Shown here piece by piece: positions 18,650 through 28,351 of a DNA stretch of 64,000 nucleotides (positions are counted from its first letter, which is position 1; each line of letters starts with the position of its first letter). The position numbers and the translations under genes were made by a program. The DNA is taken from assembly GCA_039105265.1 (NCBI GenBank), contig JAPFFF010000019.1, positions 2,202,501-2,266,500 of the forward strand, written 5' to 3'. The DNA comes from Tritrichomonas musculus. Its lineage: Eukaryota; Parabasalia; Tritrichomonadida; Tritrichomonadidae. The notes beneath the pieces were generated by a model, which saw nothing but the letters and a program-made list of their open reading frames with translations, was not told the origin of the DNA and searched no databases.

Positions 18650-20050
18650 GTGATATTTGATGTTAATTGGGGTTCTAACACGGATTACATTAACAATATA
18701 CAACATTTTGATTTGATATTCAAGCCTTATGAAAAATATAAGAGGGGGTATAGAATGATGTTAGATAATGGATTATCTATTGTATGGTATGACCGTGGTG
18801 AATTTATGGTGTATAATTCAAGTGGCAATACTCAATGGTTAATCAACGTCATTAAAGCTCAAATTGAATCACCATTTGTAAAAACTGAGAGTATTACTAA
18901 TGAAGGTTCCCAACAAATCACAATTCAATGTACACAGAATGATAGTGGTTGTGTAGTTCCTGATGATGATGTAAGGAAAGTATTCACTACCGAAACTATT
19001 ATCGTCAAATTCAAACGAAATGCTGATGATGCATCATATGAAGAAGCTGAATACGGATACAGTTTATTTAAAAGTTTGAATATGATTTACAAATCAACCA
19101 GTGGTGAATTAATAAATATTAATTATAATACCCATATCGTTTCATTGAGAGCTGAGGACGATACATTGACTAATATTTATGATGCATCTATCACATTAAT
19201 CCGCCGCCGACCTGTGAACAATGATATGATTACTTCGGTGAAATATGTGACTGATAACTTTGCATTGAAATCCGAATCTGATGAAAAATATGTTCCCAAA
19301 GAAGGTAATTCAACTATTGATGGAGCGTTGACAATAGCTTCTGCAACTACAAATTTTTCTCTGAATGTGTATTCAAAAACAGGTGACAATAAATGTACCA
19401 TTCTTTTAGGTAATTCATTTACAGAACACGTGTCTGTTCGTTATGAAAAAACAGCTAATACAGGTCAATCAATGATATTATATGTAGGTCCTTTTGCATT
19501 CATAACATTAAACCAAAATATTAATAATAATACAAAAACTATTAAATTGCATCATGGCACAACTATTACTGGTGATTTAACTGTTTCTGGTACAATTACA
19601 TCCAATGGTTCAACTACCATCACCCACTACTCCCCAATCGAGTCATCTGTAAATTCAATAAATGATTTCATTATTGGAGCTCCAGTATATATGACCGGTA
19701 AGGTTTATAAACATGTTGGTGATACTTGGGTACTTTCAACTGTAGACGATACTACAGATTGTATTTGCAGTGTCAAAACTACTGGTTCATGGAAAGAATA
19801 TGTTGGTATTTGTGTTAGAATTGATGAAAAAAATAATGCTATAACATTTGCTTCCCATGGTGATTATCTTTTGAAAGTTGATGATTCATCTTGTTATGGT
19901 ATTGGGGATGAAGTATTTATTGATAATGAAGATAATAAATTGAAGATTCTTAGTGGTGAAACTGCAATAACATCAAAGATTAAACGTATGACTGTTGGTA
20001 TCATAACTGCAATAATAGATAATAAAACACTTGCATGCTTTAAGGCATAA
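18650..20050 (+). CDS. Fibre-like protein, C-terminal part
   Basis: This frame is homologous to later parts of the fibre region at 49.2-53.2 kb. It contains a central beta-rich segment, another YALK/YVPK-type repeat zone, and a conserved C-terminal head (SPIESSVNSINDFIIGAPVYMTGKVY...CICSVKTTGSWKEYVGICVRIDE...GIGDEVFIDNEDN) shared almost residue for residue with 52632-53228. The conserved head is probably the tip or trimerisation domain of the fibre. No conventional start is visible at its 5' end, consistent with a fossil fibre gene rather than an independent one. Confidence 0.68.
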   Translation: MIFDVNWGSNTDYINNIQHFDLIFKPYEKYKRGYRMMLDNGLSIVWYDRGEFMVYNSSGNTQWLINVIKAQIESPFVKTESITNEGSQQITIQCTQNDSGCVVPDDDVRKVFTTETIIVKFKRNADDASYEEAEYGYSLFKSLNMIYKSTSGELININYNTHIVSLRAEDDTLTNIYDASITLIRRRPVNNDMITSVKYVTDNFALKSESDEKYVPKEGNSTIDGALTIASATTNFSLNVYSKTGDNKCTILLGNSFTEHVSVRYEKTANTGQSMILYVGPFAFITLNQNINNNTKTIKLHHGTTITGDLTVSGTITSNGSTTITHYSPIESSVNSINDFIIGAPVYMTGKVYKHVGDTWVLSTVDDTTDCICSVKTTGSWKEYVGICVRIDEKNNAITFASHGDYLLKVDDSSCYGIGDEVFIDNEDNKLKILSGETAITSKIKRMTVGIITAIIDNKTLACFKA

Positions 20051-20074
20051 ATAGTATAAAAAAATTTTTTTAGC

Positions 20075-20500
20075 TTAATTGTTGGATGAGATTATTTGAA
20101 TCAGTTTTCCCGTCATATATAACGATAAATTGATATTTAATTGTTCACGAATTAGATTCTGAAGGAATTGAATTCGATTAGACCTTGGTTGGTTCATAAT
20201 TGTTTCTTTATGGTCAGAAGCAAATTGAAGAACTTGGTCTCTCTGTTCATCATTAAGGAATTTGGATTTGTTTAATGGAAATGAGCGATTTGTTCTTCTT
20301 CGTATAGGATTTAATTCATTTGATTGTTCAGTTGATTCAGTTGATTCAGTTGATGGTTCGTTTGATGATTCAATTGGTTGTTCGATTTGTGATTCAGTTG
20401 ATGATTCAATTTGTGTTTCGTTTGATTGGGTTTGCTTTGTTTCAATTTCAGATTTTAAAGCAAGTAATTCAGAAATGATATGGTCGATGCGTTGTTGCAT
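20075..20500 (-). CDS. Conserved small Polinton protein with Glu/Ser/Thr-rich linker (141 residues)
   Basis: An N-terminal helix (QQRIDHIISELLALKSEIE) is followed by a low-complexity Ser/Thr/Glu/Gln linker and a conserved C-terminal domain (NRSFPLNKSKFLNDEQRDQVLQF...LIREQLNINLSLYMTGKLI). The last part matches the 185-residue protein at 59393-59950 (RSKFL...LIRDNLKLSISMYMTQKLI), so this is a true family-A gene of unknown function. I chose ATG 20500 because it follows TTTTCTAAA; a longer frame begins at 20527. It converges on the fibre gene and is the last gene of this element that I can tie to family A. Confidence 0.65.
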   Translation of the reverse strand: MQQRIDHIISELLALKSEIETKQTQSNETQIESSTESQIEQPIESSNEPSTESTESTEQSNELNPIRRRTNRSFPLNKSKFLNDEQRDQVLQFASDHKETIMNQPRSNRIQFLQNLIREQLNINLSLYMTGKLIQIISSNN

Positions 20501-20584
20501 TTTAGAAAAATAAAAAAAAAGAAACATTTATTTTCAAAATTTATTTTTATATCTATTGACCACCCCTAACAATTTCAAACTTGT

Positions 20585-20674
20585 TCTGGGAGCTTGGTTC
20601 CTGAGGTAGGTCTCTAACGTGTTTATGAAAAGTTTGGTGTTGGATTGTCAATTTTTCTGGGAGCTTGGTTCCTG
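20585..20674. repeat. Short direct repeat pair near element boundary
   Basis: CTGGGAGCTTGGTTCCTG occurs at about 20585-20602 and again at about 20657-20674. The second copy lies in the 3' end of the 1,246-residue gene. It marks the region where family-A sequence gives way to the orphan gene. It could be a remnant of an insertion or a local duplication. Confidence 0.5.
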
Positions 20675-23600
20675 GTATTGGGAGACAAGGAAATTCTTAT
20701 CAGTAGTTATTCGGGGCACCAGGGCGCACAATATATTACTACTAGCCTGCCACATACCATATAAGTCCAGATTTCCTTTTTTGGATTTGTATGATTTACG
20801 CAATCTTATTGTATCGGTCAATAATGCATTAAATTTTTCTGATTTATTAGTCATTCCTGAGGGATATGTATATTGTTTTCCTCCTGACCATTTATAATAT
20901 TTTTTATTTAGAAAATTAGTCATTGCTGTATACCTATCATCTTCACCCAAGAAAGCAAATTGATTATCTATCTTATTAATTTCTTGCTGTGTTGTATACA
21001 TACCTATAGTTTTTAAAAATTCTTGAAACGCCAGACAATCGGAATCTTCTTTCCATGCCTTCTGATTCATGTGTCCTGAGGTGAGAATCTGTATTTTTTC
21101 TACGATTTTTTCTAATCCATTTGAAGCATTTGCATATTGGTCTACTTCTGCTTCTACCAAAGGCTTTGCGCCACCTTTATAGTCGATACTATTAGCATAT
21201 AAATTATATAATCTACAATTTAATTCGATTTTCATTTTTTGTGTATCGCCATTATATTTTCTATATATATCAAGTACTGGATATTCCTTTATTTTGTCCC
21301 ATTTTTGTTTTAGAGCAATATTATTGTATATTCCTAAACACTGTTCAAGTACTAAATCATTATCTCTTTTAAAATCGTTGACTTCTCCATTTGCTTTCAA
21401 ATTTTCTTGTTTAATTTGTGCGAGAATAGCTTCTCCTACATAATAATCATCTCCTGAAGTCTTAACTTTATCCATAAAAGTTTGTAATTTCAAATCATTG
21501 TGGTATATTAAATATTCTTTTGCTGGGTTGACTAACTTCTTCAAAAAAGTCATTGCTTGTTGAGCTCCTCCTAATTTGTTTGCAAAATCAGTATAATTAT
21601 CTATGATTACTTTTTGCATAAGTTCAGGAGGGCCCCAACTTTCCATAGCCTTTAAGAATTCCCCATTTATTTCTTTTGTCTTATTTTGTAATGATGCTGT
21701 TTCAACAAGATATTTAATACCTTCTTGTACTGAAATACCTCTTTCATGAAAGAAGGCAAGAGCATTCTGAGGGTCTCCTAATTGTTGATCTTCAAAAATA
21801 CTATCCCATAACCCAATAGCTTTTGTAATATCCCAAGTTTTATTATTTTTATCAGTCCAGAGTTCACTTTTTAGGCCTTGGTCTTCTTGCTTCCAACCTT
21901 CTATCTTTTGAAGAAAATATTCTGTAATTTTTTTGATATTAGCAAGGAAACAACTCTTTTCAGACGAATAACGTGATGAGTCTCCTTTTTTGATAATATA
22001 TTCTTCAAAAGTTTGACATTTTCTAGCTGTTTTATCAAATTTTTTATAGTCTCGGAAGACCGTCTCAACTTCTATATAATTCTTTAAGTCTAAAGGGTCG
22101 GTAATATCTTGATAATATTTATGTGTTGTCCTTGCTATCTCTTCTGGGAGTTCAATTTCTTCCGGAAGGTTTGATGAATTAAAAATTTTTTTATACCACC
22201 GAGATATATCTTCTTCAACAAACTCATGATGAAAATCTTTGTTGAATTCTGTAACAAATTCATTACTTTCTGGATCAGGATTTCCATGTCTTTGTAAATA
22301 TGCTTGTTTTATCTGCAAATACAGCTTTATTTCCTTATCTTTCTTACAATGACCAGCTATATCTTCCCAAGTAGCAATCCCAGGATATCTTTTGACCAAA
22401 GCTTGCATATTCGGATCTTTTGACCATTTCTCTTTTCGGCCAGCAAATTTGGCTAATTCTTCATCCAACATTTTGATAACGCCATCATAATTACATTCTG
22501 GGTCATCCATCAAATCAATTTTCTTCTCATTCAGAAGATAATATCCTGGCTGATATTTGATTAATTCCATAGTTTTTGGATAAACTTTCTCTACATATTC
22601 ACTGACTACTTTCTTGAAATTGAAGTGCTTTTTCACAACTAATACAAAATATCCAAAAGGTCTGCATGTTTTAATCAAATCATTTTTTTGTATTGATAAT
22701 TGTTTTAGTTTTGGTAATTCGTTTTCTATTTCCTCTCTTAATTGTTTTAAAGCTGCGTCTGCATCTCCTTTGTTTTCATTCTTCAAAGCTATATATTTTC
22801 CATCTAAGCCATTATCAATTGTAACATTTACTTTAGGATCAGGAGAATTGTAGAGATGAAGAGGCATATCTACCCATATCTTTGTCTTAAATATATTTAT
22901 CCATTCATCATATAATTGTTTCCAAGCATCCTCTGACTTTGCAGCATCGACATTTATTTTTTGTATTGCCTGATCTTGAGGTAATTGAGAATATTCATCA
23001 TATTTTTTCTGAACATCTTCTTCCTGATGTTTTGGGAAATCTCTACCGAGCCATTCTTTGATTAAACTTCTAATGTTTTTATCTTTTGTAATATCTCTTT
23101 GAAAATTAACATCTACTTTAACAACTTTTTCTTTTTCAGCTTTGATAACCTGCCAATTTTGAACCATAAGAGCAGCAGCATCTTTGATTCTCTTTTCTAT
23201 TCCTGCTTTTGTTTCTAGAATACCATTCTCTGTTGATAAATATATTTCCTTATATTGTTCTGCCATATACTGTTCAATATCTTGAGCTCCATTAAATATT
23301 GATATTATATTATCTATTTCTCTTTCCGCATAAATGCGTTGTTGACTGGCTAAATAAGCATCCCAATCTTGCTTAAATTGTTCAAAATTTATTTGGTCGA
23401 TATGCTGATTTGCATAATATCCTGCATCATCATATAATTTAATAGCCTGTTCTTTTATCATCTCATTACCAACAACACATTTATGCCATTCTAAGTGCTT
23501 TAATCTTTCTATGACCTGTAATTGTACAAAAGGATTATTGGCAGAAGCATATTCTCTAGCTAAATTATATCCTGTTAACCTTTGACCATGTGATTGAAGA

Positions 23601-24388
23601 ACCAAAACAGCATAAGAAACTAATAAAATAGGCAGACTTTTCTTTAATATTGCTTCACCGTTCTCTTTCGTTAAAAAATTATCATTATTTTTTTCACCAT
23701 TAACGTAACTCCAAAAGGTTGCTGCTTGAGTTTCTTGTGTTTGAGAATCGCCGTCAAATGTGAAATCCCAGAGAATTGGAAGAAAATCAGAAGCTTGAAT
23801 AATAATTAGGTCTCCTTTGACGTTATTGAATAAATTAATTGCCTGATTAGACTCTGTTTTAGTCTGCCAATCTGCAATTTCACAACCTTTGACTTCTTTC
23901 AAAAAATCATCAACCATCTTATAATATATAACATAATGAGCTCTCCTTGCTGAGAAAATACAATTTTCTGGCTTCATATAATCATTCAACTTTTCTTCAA
24001 AACACAGGGGAGATTGGTATGCTTTCTTCCAAATACGGAAATAATATCTTGCTTCATCTTCTGTCCAACCAACTTGGTCGATAAGGTCTGCATAATTTGC
24101 AGGATAATCTAAACCTAATTTTTTATATCTTGCTTCTTGTATAGTTTTAATCACATTGTCTAAATTATCAGCAGCATCAATATGAAATTCAATATTAGAT
24201 TTATTTTCCTGAAAGTTGTATGTTTCCCAAGTACTTAATGTTGCTGTTTCTATTAAGAGTCTGCAGGCATATTCACGGTCCTCTTCTGAAGTTAAAGCAT
24301 CAATCCAATTTACTATTTCATTATTTGCTAGTACAGAACAATTCGTTTGCATAAAAGTTTTTAATCCATCTACTGAGACAGCCGACAT
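20648..24388 (-). CDS. Orphan large protein (1,246 residues), function unknown
   Basis: This is an uninterrupted, intronless gene for a very long soluble protein, rich in Lys, Glu, Trp and Tyr. It appears mostly alpha-helical, with many W/Y-containing helices (WEDIAGHCKKDKEIKLYLQIKQAYLQ, WKQLYDEWINIFKTKIW). No membrane segment, signal peptide, P-loop or other known domain is visible, and no paralog occurs elsewhere in the window. It lies between two Polinton pieces, with a tandem-repeat tract upstream. It could be a host gene caught between elements, element cargo, or a structural gene of an unrecognised element. Base composition is like its AT-rich surroundings and the frame is intact, implying recent selection or recent arrival. 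Confidence 0.7.
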   Translation of the reverse strand: MSAVSVDGLKTFMQTNCSVLANNEIVNWIDALTSEEDREYACRLLIETATLSTWETYNFQENKSNIEFHIDAADNLDNVIKTIQEARYKKLGLDYPANYADLIDQVGWTEDEARYYFRIWKKAYQSPLCFEEKLNDYMKPENCIFSARRAHYVIYYKMVDDFLKEVKGCEIADWQTKTESNQAINLFNNVKGDLIIIQASDFLPILWDFTFDGDSQTQETQAATFWSYVNGEKNNDNFLTKENGEAILKKSLPILLVSYAVLVLQSHGQRLTGYNLAREYASANNPFVQLQVIERLKHLEWHKCVVGNEMIKEQAIKLYDDAGYYANQHIDQINFEQFKQDWDAYLASQQRIYAEREIDNIISIFNGAQDIEQYMAEQYKEIYLSTENGILETKAGIEKRIKDAAALMVQNWQVIKAEKEKVVKVDVNFQRDITKDKNIRSLIKEWLGRDFPKHQEEDVQKKYDEYSQLPQDQAIQKINVDAAKSEDAWKQLYDEWINIFKTKIWVDMPLHLYNSPDPKVNVTIDNGLDGKYIALKNENKGDADAALKQLREEIENELPKLKQLSIQKNDLIKTCRPFGYFVLVVKKHFNFKKVVSEYVEKVYPKTMELIKYQPGYYLLNEKKIDLMDDPECNYDGVIKMLDEELAKFAGRKEKWSKDPNMQALVKRYPGIATWEDIAGHCKKDKEIKLYLQIKQAYLQRHGNPDPESNEFVTEFNKDFHHEFVEEDISRWYKKIFNSSNLPEEIELPEEIARTTHKYYQDITDPLDLKNYIEVETVFRDYKKFDKTARKCQTFEEYIIKKGDSSRYSSEKSCFLANIKKITEYFLQKIEGWKQEDQGLKSELWTDKNNKTWDITKAIGLWDSIFEDQQLGDPQNALAFFHERGISVQEGIKYLVETASLQNKTKEINGEFLKAMESWGPPELMQKVIIDNYTDFANKLGGAQQAMTFLKKLVNPAKEYLIYHNDLKLQTFMDKVKTSGDDYYVGEAILAQIKQENLKANGEVNDFKRDNDLVLEQCLGIYNNIALKQKWDKIKEYPVLDIYRKYNGDTQKMKIELNCRLYNLYANSIDYKGGAKPLVEAEVDQYANASNGLEKIVEKIQILTSGHMNQKAWKEDSDCLAFQEFLKTIGMYTTQQEINKIDNQFAFLGEDDRYTAMTNFLNKKYYKWSGGKQYTYPSGMTNKSEKFNALLTDTIRLRKSYKSKKGNLDLYGMWQASSNILCALVPRITTDKNFLVSQYQEPSSQKN

Positions 24389-24474
24389 TCTTTATCAGAT
24401 TTTAAATATAAATAAATTTTAATCATAGGTTTTTAAGCTATTTTTTTATATAATTTTTTTGTCTCAACAACTTC

Positions 24475-24650
24475 AAAACAACCAATTTTAGGCCATTTAT
24501 TGAGTCAAAAAGTTCATCAACTAGGGGTCTTCTACAAGCTGTAAAACAACCAATTTAGGCCATTTATAGGCTTGAATAGGGCCTCAACTAGGGGTCTTCT
24601 ACAAGCTGTAAAACAACCAATTTTAGGCCATTTATAGGCTTGAATAGGGC
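24475..24650. repeat. Tandem repeat of about 68 bp, nearly three units
   Basis: Units containing AAAACAACCAATTTTAGGCC start near 24475, 24543 and 24610 and share TCAACTAGGGGTCTTCTAC and GGCCATTTATAGGCTTG. The words GGCCATTTA and GGCC also recur in the tract at 61.3-61.5 kb, next to the other family-B gene, suggesting related flanking DNA. No gene is present from 24389 to 24712. Confidence 0.65.
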
Positions 24651-24661
24651 GTAAATGGAGG

Positions 24662-24696
24662 GATTATTTGACGGACCGAAGGGACGTTAAATAATC
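24662..24696. repeat. Inverted repeat next to family-B gene
   Basis: GATTATTTGACG and CGTTAAATAATC form 12-bp arms (11 of 12 paired) around an 11-bp loop, directly between the tandem repeat and the 3' end of the family-B gene. Confidence 0.5.
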
Positions 24697-24712
24697 ACGC
24701 CATTTATATATA

Positions 24713-27193
24713 CTACTCCAAAGTGTAATAGTTATACGGAAACAACTCTTTCTTGATACCTTTAATATCAAACATCTTTGGTAACTCTGACAACTTGCAT
24801 GATAATACCGGAAGTGTATCCTTGAAATGAATTACCTTTCCATTAAACCTTACATCAGCCATCATCGTCTTCGTACCTTTAATGATTGATTTAATGATAC
24901 CGTTATACATCGTCTTCTGAACCTTCTTACTTCCAACCTTAACCTTGTCCTCATACGTACCCGTTGGACGAATCATTCTGATATCATAAGCCAAATTATG
25001 AAAGTACACAACAGCACCATCAGGTAAATAGTTCAATAGATCTTTATCGCAATCTTCACCTCTAAACTCTTTCTTAATCTTCCCGTTATCCTTATGCAAA
25101 ACACACATGAATGGTCTATGGCACTCATCTGAGGTATCAGCTTCAAAGTCCGCATACCAGTACGTAGGTGGTACTTTCTTTGGTTCACCATTAACTGGTT
25201 TCTTCTCAAATGGAGCCATCAAACGAGTGCAATATTTGGAATCGTAAGTGAGATCCGTTATCTCTTTGTCATCTAAATCATTATAGAAAACCGTATTCAA
25301 AACCTTATACTGACCGAAAGTGATTGGTCTAAAGTAATTTTGCTTAAACAATTCTCTAACTAAATTCGAAGAAGTAATGAAATAACGACCTGTTCGCCAA
25401 TGATCTACAAGCCATTCCTTATTGTATTTGTCATCATCACACTCACTTAAATGCTTAATGTAATACGTACTGAACTCCGTCTTCTCTTCAATGAAGTAAT
25501 GCTTCTGATATATATTAAAGTGATGTGTTCTATTTGGTTCAGCTTCATCAACACCCATGTAACATTTACGCTTACCTTCACTCGTTGACTCAACTGATTT
25601 CTTTTTGTTTTTACCACTTGCATCTTCATCAATGTACGTTAACTTGATATGTATACCGAATTCCATACACAATTCATTAATAGAACTCTGAGATAAATAC
25701 CTATTTCGAATCCTCAAACGAATCTTGTCTAATGTATCTTTATCGTAACATCCAGTTTGCTCTAACGCATACACAAAGCAACAATCATTTAATTCTCTTC
25801 TCTGCTTACCCTTTCCATCCACCAACGAATCAAATATCTGTAACCTCTTAAGATATTCAACAACCCTTTTCGGAACCGTCTCCTTCGTCAAATATTGAAA
25901 GAAAGAACCACCTTTATCGTTATTCCCACCCTTGTTCTCAAACAAACAGAACTTAAGTGCTGAAAACAATGACCATGTTGGCAACTCTTCACCGCCATTC
26001 TCATAGAAAAATTCTGGAGCCTTACTTTCAAGATCAAACACAAAATTCTCTTCTGTAAAGTTTTCCATCAATTTATTGAATGTCTCTGGCTTTAACGGTA
26101 ACGACTTCCATGTACCATTAACATTAAACTGAATCTTATACATCTGTATTATCGGTAACTTCGCAATTGTATCTTCAAAGAACTCCTTCAATCTCGGAAA
26201 CAACAATCGTCTACCTTCATTGTTAAGTGATTCGAAATTGATTTCCCAATTGTATGGACTTAACTCCAATCTTTCCATGATATCATCAACTAACTGCTTT
26301 TGTTTACCCTTATTTGCTTTCCATTCATCAAACGTTATCTTATTCATTTCATTGATTTCTTTTGGTGTAGCATTCATGATTTCCATAGCTTCAACTCTTT
26401 TCTTATTCCTCAACGCATCTTCCGTCTTCCAAAATTCACGAAAATCCTTCGCATGCTCCCTAATCGAATCCAAAGTTGATTTATCTCTTCTGTGTATCAA
26501 ACGATCAAACCTTGAAGCCCTCTCACTCTTGCCTTCATCTACATGAACTCTATATCTATCTCTATCGAATTTCTTAAAGAATTCATCATCTTCTTTTCTT
26601 TTATATTCATCGCTATCGACATACCTCTTAGGTTCTTTGTTTAACTTTGGTGGTAATGGTTTCAGTAATGGTTTATTCTTAATCATTTCATTCAACGCTT
26701 TCGTATAATTCTTAACACTTTCGCCAAACATATACATATTATCATAATCGCCATCACCTTCATAACCCATACCAATTATCGTATATGCTATCATCCTTGC
26801 TAATGGTTCAACGGCTCGTTCAGGATCTTCATCAGCTTTAACGAGGATGTCATCCATCTCCTTCTCAGTAATGCCAATCACAAACGCCAAATCAACCAAA
26901 TGCCCAAAACCATCATCACCTTTACTCTTACACATTTCGCTCAAAGCCTTCGTATAATTATAAACCCTTTCCGCAAACCTATGCATATTATCGTAATCTG
27001 TATCACCTTTGTAACCCATATCAAGTATCGTTTCCGATATCCATAACACCAATGGCTCAATGAGTCGTTCAGGTGCACCTTCAGCATTAACGAGAATGTC
27101 ATCCATCTCATCATCCCTCATTCCAAGCATCAACGCCAAATCAAACAAATCAATAAAAGAATGTGCATCAAAGGAATTATTACTATCACTCAT
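24713..27193 (-). CDS. Family-B Polinton PolB-type protein, N-terminal half with exonuclease (826 residues)
   Basis: Two tandem repeats of about 85 residues (about 8-85 and 95-170, each with DDILV and GMGY) open the protein. An acidic/basic linker follows, then a conserved region (about 305-440, with YKIQFNVNGTW), an OTU-like segment LNDCCFVYALEQTG (about 467) with a later HYFIEEKT, and a DnaQ-type exonuclease with Exo I YADFEADT (about 678) and Exo II HNLAYDIRMI (about 730). No palm motifs are present. The protein at 61547-63652 is homologous over the last 550 residues and also lacks the palm. This is a fossil fragment of a second Polinton family. Whether the gene is naturally short is discussed in the findings. 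Confidence 0.78.
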   Translation of the reverse strand: MSDSNNSFDAHSFIDLFDLALMLGMRDDEMDDILVNAEGAPERLIEPLVLWISETILDMGYKGDTDYDNMHRFAERVYNYTKALSEMCKSKGDDGFGHLVDLAFVIGITEKEMDDILVKADEDPERAVEPLARMIAYTIIGMGYEGDGDYDNMYMFGESVKNYTKALNEMIKNKPLLKPLPPKLNKEPKRYVDSDEYKRKEDDEFFKKFDRDRYRVHVDEGKSERASRFDRLIHRRDKSTLDSIREHAKDFREFWKTEDALRNKKRVEAMEIMNATPKEINEMNKITFDEWKANKGKQKQLVDDIMERLELSPYNWEINFESLNNEGRRLLFPRLKEFFEDTIAKLPIIQMYKIQFNVNGTWKSLPLKPETFNKLMENFTEENFVFDLESKAPEFFYENGGEELPTWSLFSALKFCLFENKGGNNDKGGSFFQYLTKETVPKRVVEYLKRLQIFDSLVDGKGKQRRELNDCCFVYALEQTGCYDKDTLDKIRLRIRNRYLSQSSINELCMEFGIHIKLTYIDEDASGKNKKKSVESTSEGKRKCYMGVDEAEPNRTHHFNIYQKHYFIEEKTEFSTYYIKHLSECDDDKYNKEWLVDHWRTGRYFITSSNLVRELFKQNYFRPITFGQYKVLNTVFYNDLDDKEITDLTYDSKYCTRLMAPFEKKPVNGEPKKVPPTYWYADFEADTSDECHRPFMCVLHKDNGKIKKEFRGEDCDKDLLNYLPDGAVVYFHNLAYDIRMIRPTGTYEDKVKVGSKKVQKTMYNGIIKSIIKGTKTMMADVRFNGKVIHFKDTLPVLSCKLSELPKMFDIKGIKKELFPYNYYTLE

Positions 27194-27430
27194 CTTATTT
27201 TATGTCAAATAAAAATATTATAAAAGATATCCAAAGGCCATCGTTTTAAATTTTCACATCATCTCAGACCACTTTATCGCAAAACTTATGATCCCTATCT
27301 GCCCCTTCCAACCCTTCAAATCAACCCTCACATCTCAACCTCCAAGACCTCCGGTGATTCCAGACCTAACTTCCCAGTCCTTCACTTTCGAATCATTTCT
27401 CAAGGATCACATAAATTCATCACCAACCCT
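27194..27430. other. Intergenic tract with no clear feature
   Basis: The tract is moderately AT-rich DNA between the family-B gene and a family-A fragment. A short plus-strand open frame starts at 27288, but it is Pro/Ser-rich, overlaps an opposing frame and has no homolog in the window, so I do not call it. The boundary between the two element fragments lies somewhere here or slightly beyond. Confidence 0.4.
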
Positions 27431-27910
27431 TCATTCCCGAATCCAATCTGAACTCCATAGACACCCAATTCTTAACACCAACTCAGCAACGGGAATCGTT
27501 AACGAATTCTCAAGGTTTCCAAGCTGATCCTTCAAAATGATCATGAAAGTGGGGAGTTTAGACCGAAGGTCTAAAATCACCTCTTTTATATGTAGTGATA
27601 ATGAACCATACCTATCACTTATACGGTCTGTTATGACACCATAATTCAAATCACCACGAGGTCCTCTACTGGAACTCTGAATATGAGCCTTGGGCTCATA
27701 AAAAGCAAGCTCTTCACTATTACTGATTTTTGTAGGCCTTAAGACTGATTCTGGTGCAATGTGGAGTTCGTCATAATTATGTGTTCTTGACTTACCAGAT
27801 TTTTGTCGAGCTGGTGTACGTGCATATTTAAATTTTTTGTCTGCTTGTACATCATTCAAATCAATATCAAATAGATCATCATGAGGATGAACAACTATCT
27901 TGTGTGTCAT
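27431..27910 (-). CDS. Hypothetical protein, 159 residues
   Basis: No family is recognised. The first 35 residues are acidic (HPHDDLFDIDLNDVQADKK), followed by a basic Lys/Arg/Ser patch (ARTPARQKSGKSRTHNYDE) and a mixed C-terminal half. It is divergent from the 85-residue gene and overlaps its start by about 30 bp. A similar phrase, KYARTP.., also occurs as KYVRTPVKPPIVYGGKS in the 872-residue protein at 46032-48650, hinting at a shared virion-protein tail. The C-terminal limit may lie in foreign DNA, so the end is uncertain. Confidence 0.45.
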   Translation of the reverse strand: MTHKIVVHPHDDLFDIDLNDVQADKKFKYARTPARQKSGKSRTHNYDELHIAPESVLRPTKISNSEELAFYEPKAHIQSSSRGPRGDLNYGVITDRISDRYGSLSLHIKEVILDLRSKLPTFMIILKDQLGNLENSLTIPVAELVLRIGCLWSSDWIRE

Positions 27911-28138
27911 AGCAACACGCTGATGGAGCTCATTAAGATACTCACTAAGGCCGACAGGGTTGAGTTGGTCATCAACGAGGACAGTGGGTGCACTGGTTGT
28001 GTTTCAAACTCGAAGTACATGAAAATCGACAAGATATTGGTGTCCAAAAACGGGGTGTCCAATGAGTTGAAATATGGATATAACCATGTATGGACCGAGC
28101 TCATAAGGCACTCGATATCACTCAAAATTTGTATTTAA
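27881..28138 (+). CDS. Conserved Polinton protein upstream of ATPase (85 residues)
   Basis: This protein equals the conserved C-terminal domain of the gene at 7714-8352 (NNYLVCHSNTLMELIKIL..ADRVELVINEDSGCTGCVS..LKYGYNHVW) but lacks the Gln/Pro-rich N-terminal half. The retained DSGCTGC segment argues that the domain is the functional core. It lies 10 bp upstream of the tiny membrane protein, as in copy 1. The function is unknown. The overlapping opposite-strand frame at its start shares at most about 30 bp. Confidence 0.7.
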   Translation: MRMNNYLVCHSNTLMELIKILTKADRVELVINEDSGCTGCVSNSKYMKIDKILVSKNGVSNELKYGYNHVWTELIRHSISLKICI

Positions 28139-28148
28139 ATTCGCATAA

Positions 28149-28298
28149 ATGGCCAGCGCGAGTGAAATCATCATGAATATACTATTGGGACTGATATTGG
28201 TGACCAATGTAGTTGAACTGCTATTACTGGTATCGCTTACAGCTGAAGATGAACCACCTGAGTTGACCGATGAGCTGAGGCGCACATTGTATGCCTAA
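28149..28298 (+). CDS. Small single-span membrane protein (49 residues)
   Basis: The product MASASEIIMNILLGLILVTN continues with a hydrophobic stretch and ends with the tail EDEPPELTDELRRTLYA. It is the counterpart of 7572-7703, which is too short for many gene finders, and has the same neighbours and spacing. Conservation of the membrane segment and of the EDEPP-x-LT-x-E-x-R-x-x-LY tail in two diverged copies is the main evidence for a real gene. It is probably a virion membrane or packaging accessory, by context only. Confidence 0.72.
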   Translation: MASASEIIMNILLGLILVTNVVELLLLVSLTAEDEPPELTDELRRTLYA

Positions 28299-28351
28299 GT
28301 GGCATCATCGCCACTTAGAGCTTTTCGCATAAGAGCTTTATTTTTGATTAA

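Larger units (their letters stand above)
1..20560. mobile_element. Polinton/Maverick, family A, copy 1 (fossil; left end outside window)
   Basis: The block carries the hallmark Polinton set: protein-primed type DNA polymerase B, KilA-N protein, A32/FtsK-like packaging ATPase, double-jelly-roll major capsid protein and RVE-family integrase, plus small virion-type proteins and a fibre-like region. Genes run on both strands and are tightly packed. Nearly all frames are long and open, so the copy looks fairly recent. It appears lightly broken (about one or two breaks), and it contains one inserted DNA transposon. The left end lies outside the window. I could not identify a terminal repeat on the right and placed that limit after the last gene shared with the copy at 45-61 kb. 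Confidence 0.85.

Noticed and set aside
27288-27527. Plus-strand Pro/Ser-rich open frame of 79 codons
   Set aside because: It overlaps the opposing 159-residue frame and shows no paralog or domain; it is probably chance.
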